From positions 1 to 18,657 of the forward strand of contig CALDID010000109.1 in assembly GCA_937901865.1 (NCBI GenBank): DNA of 18,657 nt, in the 5' to 3' direction. Both the position numbers and the translations under genes were made by a program. The notes beneath the pieces are model-generated. The model had not been told where the DNA came from. It saw nothing but the letters and a program-made list of their open reading frames with translations, and made no database searches. This stretch comes from an uncultured Treponema sp. GTDB lineage: Bacteria; Spirochaetota; Spirochaetia; Treponematales; Treponemataceae. Below, piece by piece: positions 13,275-18,657 of the stretch; within the stretch, counting starts at the first letter, position 1; every line of letters begins with the position of its first letter.

Positions 13275-15260
13275 TTACGCTTCTAGCCAATCAGCATAAA
13301 GAGTAATTGCGCTTGTAATTTTCGTTGCAAAATCAAACTCTGTTGTACATTCTTCATCAGTACACCATTTCTTAAAGCTGCAATTCTCTTTTTCTGGAAT
13401 CGGCGGAAATACTGCAAGTTTATTGTATGCCACAGATTGAGTATCAACGCTAGAGCCGCCGAGAGAATTAAATGTTACGTCAAAATACGCCGTTGACCAC
13501 TTTGCATAAAGCGTAAGAGGCGCATTTATCGGCGTTGTTAAGAAATTGAATTGATTTGTGCAAGCACTATCTGTACACCAATAATTGAACGTGTAGCCGT
13601 CTTTTTTCGGGGCTTCTGGAACAGTTGCTTTAGAGCCGATTTTGACTTTTTGACTTGCCACGCTAGAGCCGCCCATTGAATTGAAATAGACATCATTGTA
13701 TATTTGCGTATAACGAGCGTAAAGCGTTATATTTTGATGTATGGAAGTTGAGAAATCAAAGACTTCTGTCAAATCGCTATCTGTACACCACGCCGAAAAC
13801 TCATAATTTTCTTTTGTCGGCGTTATAGGATAAATCACCTTGCCACCGATAGAAACGGTCTGTTCTTCCACGTCTGAGCCACCGTTTGATACAAACTTTA
13901 CAAGGCACATTAAACCCCATTTTGCATACAGCACAATGTTGTTGTTAATCGGAGCGTTAAAATCAAACTCATTTGTCAAAGTGCTATCTGTACACCAATA
14001 ATTAAACGCATAGCCTTCGCGTTTTGGGATTGCTGGCTCTGTTGCTTTTTCGCCTATTTTGACATACTGAATCGGCACATTTGAACCGCCTAAAGAATTA
14101 AAGCGCACTTCTGCAACCGCAAGAATCCATTTTGCATACAAAACGATAGAAGCCGTAACTTCAGAATTAAAATCATACTCTGTTTCAAGTGTACTGTCTG
14201 AATACCACCCTGCAAAAGTGTAATACTCGCGTATCGGGTCATCTGGTTTTGTTGCACTTTTGCAATACGCAATAAGCTGGCTTTCAACGTTTGAACCGCC
14301 GTTTGAATTGAAGTACACTCTGAATTTTTCCGCACTTACAACTTTTGAACTTTTCTGGTCTTCATCATCATTTGCCTGCATTGCTTCTATTGCTTCTTTC
14401 AATGCAGAAAAGCCGTCTTGCACATTTTTGACATCATTGTAAATTGCCGCACTGTCTACGCCAAGAATGCGCGATACCGTATCAGCTCCCGCAAGCACAT
14501 CAAAGCTCCCGTTATCGTCTTGCTTAAAAAGCCGCTTGTTCATTTTCTCTATGGCTTCGTTTGTCTGCTTAAAGCCTTGTGTAACAAGTTGAGTTGCTGT
14601 CAAAACAGTGTTTACAGTATCAACAGCTTTTGTGAGTGTTTCAATCTGGCTTGCAAAATCACTAAAAAGCCCGCCCGCTTTCTTTTGAGAATCTTCAACA
14701 GCAAGCATATCAAGCGTGTATTTATACGCAATTTTGTTTGTTTTGTCGCGTTTAATTTTCAGTTCTTTTATAAATACGCGCCAATAGTTACGGCTTGCCG
14801 TTCCTGCCGCAATTTGCAAAAGGCTCATTTTTGATAAATCATACAAATATACTTTTCTGTTTTCCGCGTCATCTTCAGTTGCAAGGTTTTTCAAGAATCC
14901 AACCGCCCAGCCCGAAAAACTCCCTGTGTTTACTTTTCCGTCATTCCACTGTTTTATGAGCTTCTGAAGCTCAAATATTTCTTGAGTACCTGTGAGATAT
15001 TGAGGAGCTTTTTTGCCTTTATAAATCAGTTTTTTATCTTCGTTTACCGTTGTTCCCGAAAGAGTAATTCTGTATGTGTCGTTTCCGTAATCGTCAAAAA
15101 CACTGCCGCCGAAAGTCTTTGTTTCACTTAATCTTTGCGGAAAAACAAAATCTTCACTCTCTGGCGGAATAGCAAAAGTGAATGTGTCTACAACTGCGTC
15201 ATTGTCAACGAATTCAAGCATATATGCTTTTCGCCACGCTAAAAGGCTAATACTTCCCAT
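13275..15260 (-). CDS. Baseplate/tail protein carrying five InlB-type B repeats
   Basis: The 661-residue product has an N-terminal phage part (1-190: TFAIPPESEDFVFPQRLSET, then GNDTYRITLSGT and WRVFIKELKIKRD), like baseplate proteins that attach near the hub, then a helical linker (200-300). Residues 313-661 are five repeats of about 70 residues: each has F-N-S-x-G-G-S, then a Y-x-F-x-x-W pair and ends L-Y-A-x-W, matching the Listeria-Bacteroides B-repeat (Flg_new) family known from internalin B and bacterial surface proteins. A Cys-Thr-Asp motif (YWCTDS and variants) recurs in repeats 2-5. There is no signal peptide or anchor, so it is a virion protein; the repeats probably mediate surface binding. 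GGGAG precedes ATG 15260; it follows baseplate J by 25 bases. Confidence 0.75.
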   Translation of the reverse strand: MGSISLLAWRKAYMLEFVDNDAVVDTFTFAIPPESEDFVFPQRLSETKTFGGSVFDDYGNDTYRITLSGTTVNEDKKLIYKGKKAPQYLTGTQEIFELQKLIKQWNDGKVNTGSFSGWAVGFLKNLATEDDAENRKVYLYDLSKMSLLQIAAGTASRNYWRVFIKELKIKRDKTNKIAYKYTLDMLAVEDSQKKAGGLFSDFASQIETLTKAVDTVNTVLTATQLVTQGFKQTNEAIEKMNKRLFKQDDNGSFDVLAGADTVSRILGVDSAAIYNDVKNVQDGFSALKEAIEAMQANDDEDQKSSKVVSAEKFRVYFNSNGGSNVESQLIAYCKSATKPDDPIREYYTFAGWYSDSTLETEYDFNSEVTASIVLYAKWILAVAEVRFNSLGGSNVPIQYVKIGEKATEPAIPKREGYAFNYWCTDSTLTNEFDFNAPINNNIVLYAKWGLMCLVKFVSNGGSDVEEQTVSIGGKVIYPITPTKENYEFSAWCTDSDLTEVFDFSTSIHQNITLYARYTQIYNDVYFNSMGGSSVASQKVKIGSKATVPEAPKKDGYTFNYWCTDSACTNQFNFLTTPINAPLTLYAKWSTAYFDVTFNSLGGSSVDTQSVAYNKLAVFPPIPEKENCSFKKWCTDEECTTEFDFATKITSAITLYADWLEA

Positions 15261-15285
15261 TTATAAACAACTCCCCGATTTCTTT

Positions 15286-16374
15286 TTAATCATTGCTTTC
15301 AATCACATTAACGTTAAGCGTTCCGATTCTTGCAATTTGATTGTTCAACGGCTCTACATTTTGCGTCGGAGTAATCATCAGCACATCTTTGACATACGAA
15401 AACGACATAACCTTTTTGATAATCTCCGAAACAATAACAACATCAGCAATAGGCAATGAATTAACGTATTCTGTAATCGCTGTTTCAATTTCTTCTTTTG
15501 CTTCCGCAAGGTCGCAATCAAAAACAACAGCGTTTAGACTTACATTGACGGGGATAGCAGTAGGCGCAATAATACGCACATTCACGCCGGGCGCAAGGTG
15601 TCCGGGATTTGATGAAGTGCCGTCTCCTTCCACTGCAAGCCGCACTTTTTCCAATGTTTCATCGCTTGCGCTTCCTGAACCGTCATCAACATAAATGCTC
15701 ATATTGTAGATATTTTTCAATGGCGGTTTATGATTTTCAGTTGTAACGCTTCGCACCGTGTCCACACTCAAAGCGTTATAGCGTATTGCATATTCATTAG
15801 TACCCGAAAAGCCGTTTACTCTTGTTTGAAAACGTGTTTGAAACTCGCTATCTGTTTCTTCATCAGCTCCGCCTGTAAAAGCAGCTCTATTCTCAATGCC
15901 GATAATATCCGCAGGAACTGTACTTTCTATGCTTGTAATCTCTCCAGCTTTAACATTCCCGACTTTTCCCAGTGTTTCGCAAATTGCCGATATTGGCGCG
16001 CTTTCTGTTTCTCCCGCTGCAATTTCTCCCGCTGTTGTTGTAACGAACGTATAGCCACCGCCCGACACTCTCACGCCTTTTGCAATAACCGTCTTTGCGT
16101 TCAATGCCTTTTCTCTTTTAAAAACAACCGTACCGCTTGCCGCCGTGCCGTTCTTTTTTGTCATACCAAAAAGAGAATACGGCAAAAGCTGCAAAAGCTC
16201 ATTAAATTTTTGTCTAATAGCCGTATAAAGCCGTTCTGCAATGCGTGAAGCAGTATCAAGATAAGCAAAAGTAATACTTCCTTCGTTGTAATCTGTTATT
16301 TTATCAGTTTTGGCTATCATATTAGCCATTGCGTTTTTGAAAATATCAGCATATCTCTTTATCTGTGCAAGCAT
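15286..16374 (-). CDS. Baseplate J-like wedge protein
   Basis: The 362-residue product matches the baseplate J family (P2 gpJ / T4 gp6 type), which forms the wedge ring of contractile tails. Visible hallmarks are the N-terminal DYNEGSITFAYLDTASRIAERLY helix region split by its turn, GTVVFKRE, GEITSIESTVP, then the strongly typical GGADEETDSEFQTRFQTRV and SGTNEYAIRYNAL segment and VYVDDGSG-like IYVDDGSGSAS. The frame is open to 16515, but ATG 16374 is chosen: GGGGGTT precedes it and promoter copy 7 ends there, while the longer form would read through the promoter and a terminator. The next gene starts 25 bases downstream. Confidence 0.9.
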   Translation of the reverse strand: MLAQIKRYADIFKNAMANMIAKTDKITDYNEGSITFAYLDTASRIAERLYTAIRQKFNELLQLLPYSLFGMTKKNGTAASGTVVFKREKALNAKTVIAKGVRVSGGGYTFVTTTAGEIAAGETESAPISAICETLGKVGNVKAGEITSIESTVPADIIGIENRAAFTGGADEETDSEFQTRFQTRVNGFSGTNEYAIRYNALSVDTVRSVTTENHKPPLKNIYNMSIYVDDGSGSASDETLEKVRLAVEGDGTSSNPGHLAPGVNVRIIAPTAIPVNVSLNAVVFDCDLAEAKEEIETAITEYVNSLPIADVVIVSEIIKKVMSFSYVKDVLMITPTQNVEPLNNQIARIGTLNVNVIESND

Positions 16375-16380
16375 TTTTAA

Positions 16381-16426
16381 CCCCCATAAGTATAGGAAAC
16401 TCGCACATTTCCTATATCTAGGGGGG
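16381..16426. promoter_or_regulatory. TTTCCTATA elements, copies 7 and 8: divergent pair
   Basis: GTTTCCTATACTTATGGGGG reads leftward (16400-16381) to baseplate J, its G run acting as ribosome site. TTTCCTATATCTAGGGGGG reads rightward (16408-16426) to a 12-codon frame. Only seven bases separate the two TTTCC starts, so as in 8203-8240 there is no space for independent -35 boxes. Confidence 0.65.
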
Positions 16427-16433
16427 TAAAAAA

Positions 16434-16472
16434 ATGCAGGATATGAAACGCCTGTTGCAGTATGTAAAATAA
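16434..16472 (+). CDS. Possible 12-residue peptide or small RNA unit
   Basis: ATG 16434 lies seven bases after the G run of promoter copy 8 and opens 12 codons (MQDMKRLLQYVK). A strong terminator follows at once, so the whole unit is a transcript of about 95 nt. It may be a peptide, an RNA regulator, or the ends of a deleted gene. The run ATGAAACGCCTGTTG (16443-16457) recurs at 18018-18032. Confidence 0.35.
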   Translation: MQDMKRLLQYVK

Positions 16473-16473
16473 A

Positions 16474-16509
16474 AAACAAGGGCTGTTCGATTTTGAATAG
16501 CCCTTGTTT
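16474..16509. terminator. Bidirectional terminator between copy-8 unit and the SecB-like gene
   Basis: AAACAAGGGCTGTTC (16474-16488) pairs with GAATAGCCCTTGTTT (16495-16509), 15 bp with one G-T wobble and six-base loop. The flanking A and T allow use on both strands; it closes the TAC-like operon on the - strand. Confidence 0.85.
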
Positions 16510-16514
16510 GCGCA

Positions 16515-16988
16515 TTAAATACTCTCAATTTCAATATGTGCTGTTTTTGCAGCAGCCTGTATATTCACCAAAGGTAAAATTACAGTATCAAACCCCGAAG
16601 AAGCAAGAATATTTGTAATAGCCGCTCTTAAATACGGCAAAAGAATTGCAGGAGCTTGGTTCTTAATCAGGTTTTGCTCAACTTCTTCACTAAAAGCATT
16701 TTCTGTTGAGAATATCCCCGAAATTGAGAAAATACCTTTTGCCAGCACTTCTTTATTATTGAATAAATCAACTTTTGCCTGAAGTCTGGAAACGTAAAAA
16801 GTTTTATTTTCTCTTTCTTCAAACTTTAAGGCATTAGAAAATGCAATACCGAATTCTACATCAACATTTTGCTTTTGACAAACAATATTATTTGTCATTG
16901 GCTCAAGTTGAAAATCAATTTTATCAATCTTGTAATTGACAAAGTGAAATGTTGAAGTTACGCCACTGTCTGATATTCTGTTGTCCAT
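16515..16988 (-). CDS. SecB-like chaperone, third gene of a TAC-like operon
   Basis: The 157-residue product has the SecB signature at 111-144, a PAILLPYLRAAITNILASSGF stretch broken by its usual Gly-Phe turn and followed by LPLVNIQ, equivalent to the 'LPYaRe..s.l...GFP.l.L.pvNF' block of SecB. The N-terminal half shows the expected strands (FHFVNYKIDKIDFQL; YVSRLQAKVDLF). SecB chaperones hold unfolded proteins; in toxin-antitoxin-chaperone systems a SecB-like protein guards the antitoxin. It overlaps the preceding small gene by 31 bases, with AGGTGAT as ribosome site before ATG 16988. Position last in the operon fits the known order toxin, antitoxin, chaperone. The sequence looks more AT-rich than the virion genes, suggesting separate acquisition. 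Confidence 0.8.
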   Translation of the reverse strand: MDNRISDSGVTSTFHFVNYKIDKIDFQLEPMTNNIVCQKQNVDVEFGIAFSNALKFEERENKTFYVSRLQAKVDLFNNKEVLAKGIFSISGIFSTENAFSEEVEQNLIKNQAPAILLPYLRAAITNILASSGFDTVILPLVNIQAAAKTAHIEIESI

Positions 16989-17197
16989 ATATCACCTGCA
17001 GAAATAAAAGGTTTGGAACTATCAATATCAAATCTGATATTTTTTTGAGAAACATCAATTCTGTTTTGAATTTCAGAAATCATATTGTTGAAAGTCTGAG
17101 AATTCTGTTTCATATAATCAAATAACTGCTCTTCTGACATTGATTTCATTTGCTGGAAAACAGAATCTAAAATTGCCAACTGTTCATTCTTATTCAT
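16958..17197 (-). CDS. Small protein, putative antitoxin of the TAC-like operon
   Basis: The 79-residue product is not recognised by sequence. It is helical at the start (residues 4-50: LDSVFQQMKSMSEEQLFDYM, then MISEIQNRI) and ends in a short hydrophobic/aromatic tail (KPFISAGDIWTTEYQTVA). In known TAC systems the antitoxin carries a C-terminal chaperone-addiction segment of that sort. ATG 17197 is chosen because AAGGGAAAAGG lies just before it; a GTG at 17215 would add six residues. The start overlaps the toxin's last codons by eight bases and the end overlaps the SecB-like gene by 31, so the three are translated as a coupled set. The antitoxin role is inferred from position. Confidence 0.6.
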   Translation of the reverse strand: MNKNEQLAILDSVFQQMKSMSEEQLFDYMKQNSQTFNNMISEIQNRIDVSQKNIRFDIDSSKPFISAGDIWTTEYQTVA

Positions 17198-17714
17198 AAA
17201 CCTTTTCCCTTGCACCTATCGGAGCCGCTGTTTTGGCACACAAAATTAAAACGGATTTTGTGGTAAAAGGAGAGGAAGCCAAAAAATCAGCTTCTTTTTT
17301 GCCGTCATAATGTTTCACAGCCTTTACAATATCAAACTTTGACATTTGAGCAGAAAAAGCCTCAAAAAGAGAATCTAAAATCACACCCATTGCGTCTTTA
17401 GATTTACTATTTCTTTCGCGCCCTATTTTTCTGATGATTGATTTGTCAATATATGCAATCATTTTATTCATTTTATCGCATATATCATCATCTGTTAAAT
17501 CCAGCGCATTTTTCAATGAAAGTTCTGCACTTACAATCATTGAATTAGAAACATCTTTCTTTTTCTTTTGCCACCATTCAGCACTGCTTTTATGCTCCCA
17601 AAAATACATACCTCTTCCTAAATAATCGGTATCATTTTCAGAGCTTATTATGTACGTTTTTTCAGTCAGGAATCTTTCACATTCAGCTATCGAATTTGCG
17701 TGAAAACCTGTCAT
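17190..17714 (-). CDS. ADP-ribosyltransferase-like toxin candidate of the TAC-like operon
   Basis: The 174-residue product begins MTGFHANS and soon has LGRGMYFWE (32-40), followed by a helix SSAEWWQKKKKD. A strand with G-[FY]-H-x-[NST] followed by G-x-G-x-Y-F is the usual layout of the H and Y motifs of PARP-like ADP-ribosyltransferases (here H5 and Y37); the third active residue is not evident. The rest is helical (DKMNKMIAYIDKSIIRKIG) with a late strand (SVLILCAKTAAPIG). The frame is open to 17834, but ATG 17714 is preferred because GAGGAG precedes it and the longer form would read through the promoter and the leader hairpin. In the related-looking CmdTAC system the toxin is an mRNA ADP-ribosyltransferase; that this one acts likewise is inference. 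Confidence 0.6.
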   Translation of the reverse strand: MTGFHANSIAECERFLTEKTYIISSENDTDYLGRGMYFWEHKSSAEWWQKKKKDVSNSMIVSAELSLKNALDLTDDDICDKMNKMIAYIDKSIIRKIGRERNSKSKDAMGVILDSLFEAFSAQMSKFDIVKAVKHYDGKKEADFLASSPFTTKSVLILCAKTAAPIGAREKVYE

Positions 17715-17735
17715 ACCGAAAAACTCCTCAAAATA

Positions 17736-17770
17736 TAAAAAGAAGTCGCTCAAAAAAAAGAGCGACTTCT
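17736..17770 (-). terminator. Terminator-like hairpin in the toxin leader
   Basis: AGAAGTCGCTC (17741-17751) and GAGCGACTTCT (17760-17770) form a perfect 11-bp stem with an eight-base loop. Read on the - strand it is followed by a T run (17741-17736). It lies between the toxin promoter (17781-17809) and its ribosome site (17724-17729). It may end the 27-codon unit upstream or attenuate the toxin operon. Confidence 0.8.
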
Positions 17771-17780
17771 CATTTTTAAA

Positions 17781-17809
17781 AGTGTACTGTATGAGTGTGG
17801 ATTTGTCAA
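17781..17809 (-). promoter_or_regulatory. Sigma70-type promoter of the TAC-like operon
   Basis: On the - strand, TTGACA (17809-17804) and TACACT (17786-17781) lie 17 bases apart. This host-type promoter differs from the TTTCCTATA element of the virion genes. Confidence 0.6.
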
Positions 17810-17824
17810 TTAGATATTCACAAG

Positions 17825-17833
17825 TTATCCACA
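17825..17833 (+). promoter_or_regulatory. Single DnaA-box match
   Basis: TTATCCACA is a perfect DnaA-box sequence, with a weaker TATTCACAA just before it (17815-17823). Only one strong copy is present, so an origin is not supported; it could be a chance match or a local regulator of the adjoining promoter. Confidence 0.3.
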
Positions 17834-17843
17834 TTTTTTTATT

Positions 17844-17927
17844 TCACACGCCGCAGTATCGTTCGCCTGTGCGTTCGGTTTCATCAAGAAAATCTTGCAA
17901 TGCCTTGTATATTTCTTTGTTTGTCAT
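17844..17927 (-). CDS. Small unknown protein, 27 residues
   Basis: ATG 17927 opens a frame of 27 codons to TGA 17846-17844 (MTNKEIYKALQDFLDETERTG and a short end). It is not recognised; it looks helical and acidic. Promoter copy 9, with its second half acting as ribosome site (GTAGAG), lies just before it, which is the main reason to believe in it. The transcript would end at the hairpin 17741-17770. Confidence 0.4.
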   Translation of the reverse strand: MTNKEIYKALQDFLDETERTGERYCGV

Positions 17928-17934
17928 TGTAAAT

Positions 17935-17952
17935 CTCTACAACTATAGGAAA
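17935..17952 (-). promoter_or_regulatory. TTTCCTATA element, copy 9
   Basis: TTTCCTATAGTTGTAGAG reads leftward (17952-17935), eight bases before ATG 17927. Confidence 0.6.
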
Positions 17953-18029
17953 TGGCATTTTTAGCGGTATCAAATAATTTTCAACCCGAAATTGTGGATT
18001 TCTGAATTCAAGATTGAATGAAACGCCTG

Positions 18030-18059
18030 TTGACAGTTTGCGAAAAAAATCTATATACT
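18030..18059 (+). promoter_or_regulatory. Sigma70-type promoter before the Panacea-type gene
   Basis: TTGACA (18030-18035) and TATACT (18054-18059) lie 18 bases apart. The first gene downstream starts at 18137, after a terminator-like hairpin. Confidence 0.7.
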
Positions 18060-18080
18060 ATTCCTAAAAGACAAAATATT

Positions 18081-18118
18081 CAGTCATAGCAATTTTCTTT
18101 TGTTATGGCTGTTTTTTT
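18081..18118 (+). terminator. Terminator-like hairpin in the leader of the Panacea-type gene
   Basis: CAGTCATAGCAA (18081-18092) pairs with TTGTTATGGCTG (18100-18111), 12 bp with two wobbles, followed by seven T. It could release a short RNA of about 50 nt or control readthrough into the gene. Confidence 0.7.
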
Positions 18119-18136
18119 ATCGTATGGAGGTAAGCT

Positions 18137-18657
18137 ATGAATATTGATAAACTCATTCAAATAGTCGCTTATATTCTCTCTAAAAACGCTGCTTCTATAA
18201 ATTATACAAAGCTCATAAAATTGCTTTACCTTGCAGATAGACAAGCCATAAAAGAAAGTAACGTTTCTATCACGGGCGATAAATATTACTCTCTTGATAA
18301 TGGTCCTGTTTTAAGTGGATTGTATGATTTAATAAAAGGCACTTATCCTGATTCTGCAAGTCAAAATCTTTGGAATATCCGTTTTGCAAAAGACGGTTAC
18401 AACATAGTTCTTTTGACAGACAGATTGCCTTTTTCAAAGCTCTCTGATTTTGAAAAGAGTATTTTAGATGAAATCGACACACGATATAAAGACGCTTCTT
18501 ACAGTGAAATGATTGATATTGTTCACGATAGTGCAGTTTGTCCAGAATGGCAAAACCCATATGGCTCAAGAATTGAAATCGAAAAGAAAACAATTCTTGA
18601 AAAGCTCGGTAGAACTCCTGAAGAAATAGACTTCATTCTTTCGGAAGATAGTTATTA
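18137..18657 (+). CDS. Panacea/SocA-type (DUF4065) antitoxin-like protein, 3' partial
   Basis: The frame opens at ATG 18137, preceded by GGAGG seven bases before, and runs through the window edge, giving 173 codons so far. The start VAYILSKNAASINYTKLIKL, then LYLADRQAIKES, TGDKYYSLDNGPVLSGLYDLI and the later LSDFEKSILDEI match the DUF4065 family, which includes SocA of Caulobacter and the Panacea antitoxin domain able to neutralise many toxin types; phages and prophages often carry it (also named GepA). Its toxin partner would normally be adjacent: the gene to the right is outside the window, and the divergent TAC-like toxin on the left is a less likely partner since it has its own antitoxin candidate. 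Confidence 0.85.
   Translation, partial: MNIDKLIQIVAYILSKNAASINYTKLIKLLYLADRQAIKESNVSITGDKYYSLDNGPVLSGLYDLIKGTYPDSASQNLWNIRFAKDGYNIVLLTDRLPFSKLSDFEKSILDEIDTRYKDASYSEMIDIVHDSAVCPEWQNPYGSRIEIEKKTILEKLGRTPEEIDFILSEDSY

Noticed and set aside
13275..14325. Internalin-like bacterial surface gene
   Set aside because: The B repeats are attached to a phage baseplate N-terminal domain, with no signal peptide or cell-wall anchor, and the gene is in a baseplate operon.
16375..16515. N-terminal extension of baseplate J up to 16515
   Set aside because: It reads through a terminator stem and promoter copies 7 and 8; a good ribosome site precedes ATG 16374.
17815..17833. Replication origin based on DnaA-box matches
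   Set aside because: One perfect and one weak box are too few, and no iterons or replication gene are near.
17715..17834. 40-residue N-terminal extension of the toxin
   Set aside because: It crosses the TTGACA promoter and the leader hairpin. The conserved-looking domain starts at ATG 17714, which has GAGGAG before it.
18270..18593. - strand frame of 107 codons
   Set aside because: It is antisense to the DUF4065 gene, which has a clear family match, promoter and ribosome site.
1..18657. tRNA genes, insertion sequences, integrase or att sites
   Set aside because: I saw no cloverleaf-like sequence, transposase or recombinase motifs, and no convincing direct repeats at borders.

Overview
The window is a piece of a tailed (Caudoviricetes) phage or prophage, most likely contractile-tailed. 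It carries both terminase subunits, a head-tail connector candidate, a tape-measure candidate, a baseplate hub, a LysM/gp25 wedge fusion, a baseplate J protein, two receptor- or baseplate-type tail proteins, and a CHAP endolysin. Portal, protease and major capsid genes are not in the window. Low-to-moderate GC and strong AAGGAGG-type ribosome sites fit a Bacillota- or spirochaete-like host; I cannot assign the host from sequence alone. All functional names come from motif recognition by eye, without database searches.

Layout: 1-850 holds the end of a zinc-ribbon gene, the endolysin and two hairpin terminators on the + strand. From 854 to 8203, on the - strand, lie hub, tape measure, a large polyvalent protein (PBECR-type nuclease plus ddrB/ParB-like domain) and the LysM/gp25 fusion. 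From 8253 to 10006, on the + strand, lie a gene with an apparent -1 frameshift at an A9 run and a connector-like gene. From 10044 to 16374, on the - strand, lie baseplate J, a tail protein with five InlB-type B repeats, a carbohydrate-binding-like tail protein, TerS and TerL. From 16515 to 17714, on the - strand, lies a self-contained toxin, small-protein, SecB-like-chaperone operon. At 18137, on the + strand, a Panacea/SocA (DUF4065) antitoxin-like gene runs off the right edge.

Three features of organisation stand out. (1) Structural genes switch strand repeatedly, and most transcription units start with the same short element, consensus TTTCCTATATTTGTAGGA, just before the start codon. It occurs nine times, three times as back-to-back divergent pairs, and looks like a phage-specific -10-only promoter merged with the ribosome site. 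(2) Two units lack this element (LysM/gp25 and TerS-TerL). Each is preceded instead by a tandem array with an exact 21-bp period. The two arrays differ in sequence but have the same period, and both abut the stop codon of the preceding gene. (3) The right end is an accessory module with ordinary TTGACA-type promoters, each followed by a terminator-like hairpin before the first gene. The toxin looks like an ADP-ribosyltransferase and the third gene is SecB-like, so the operon resembles toxin-antitoxin-chaperone (TAC) defence systems such as CmdTAC.
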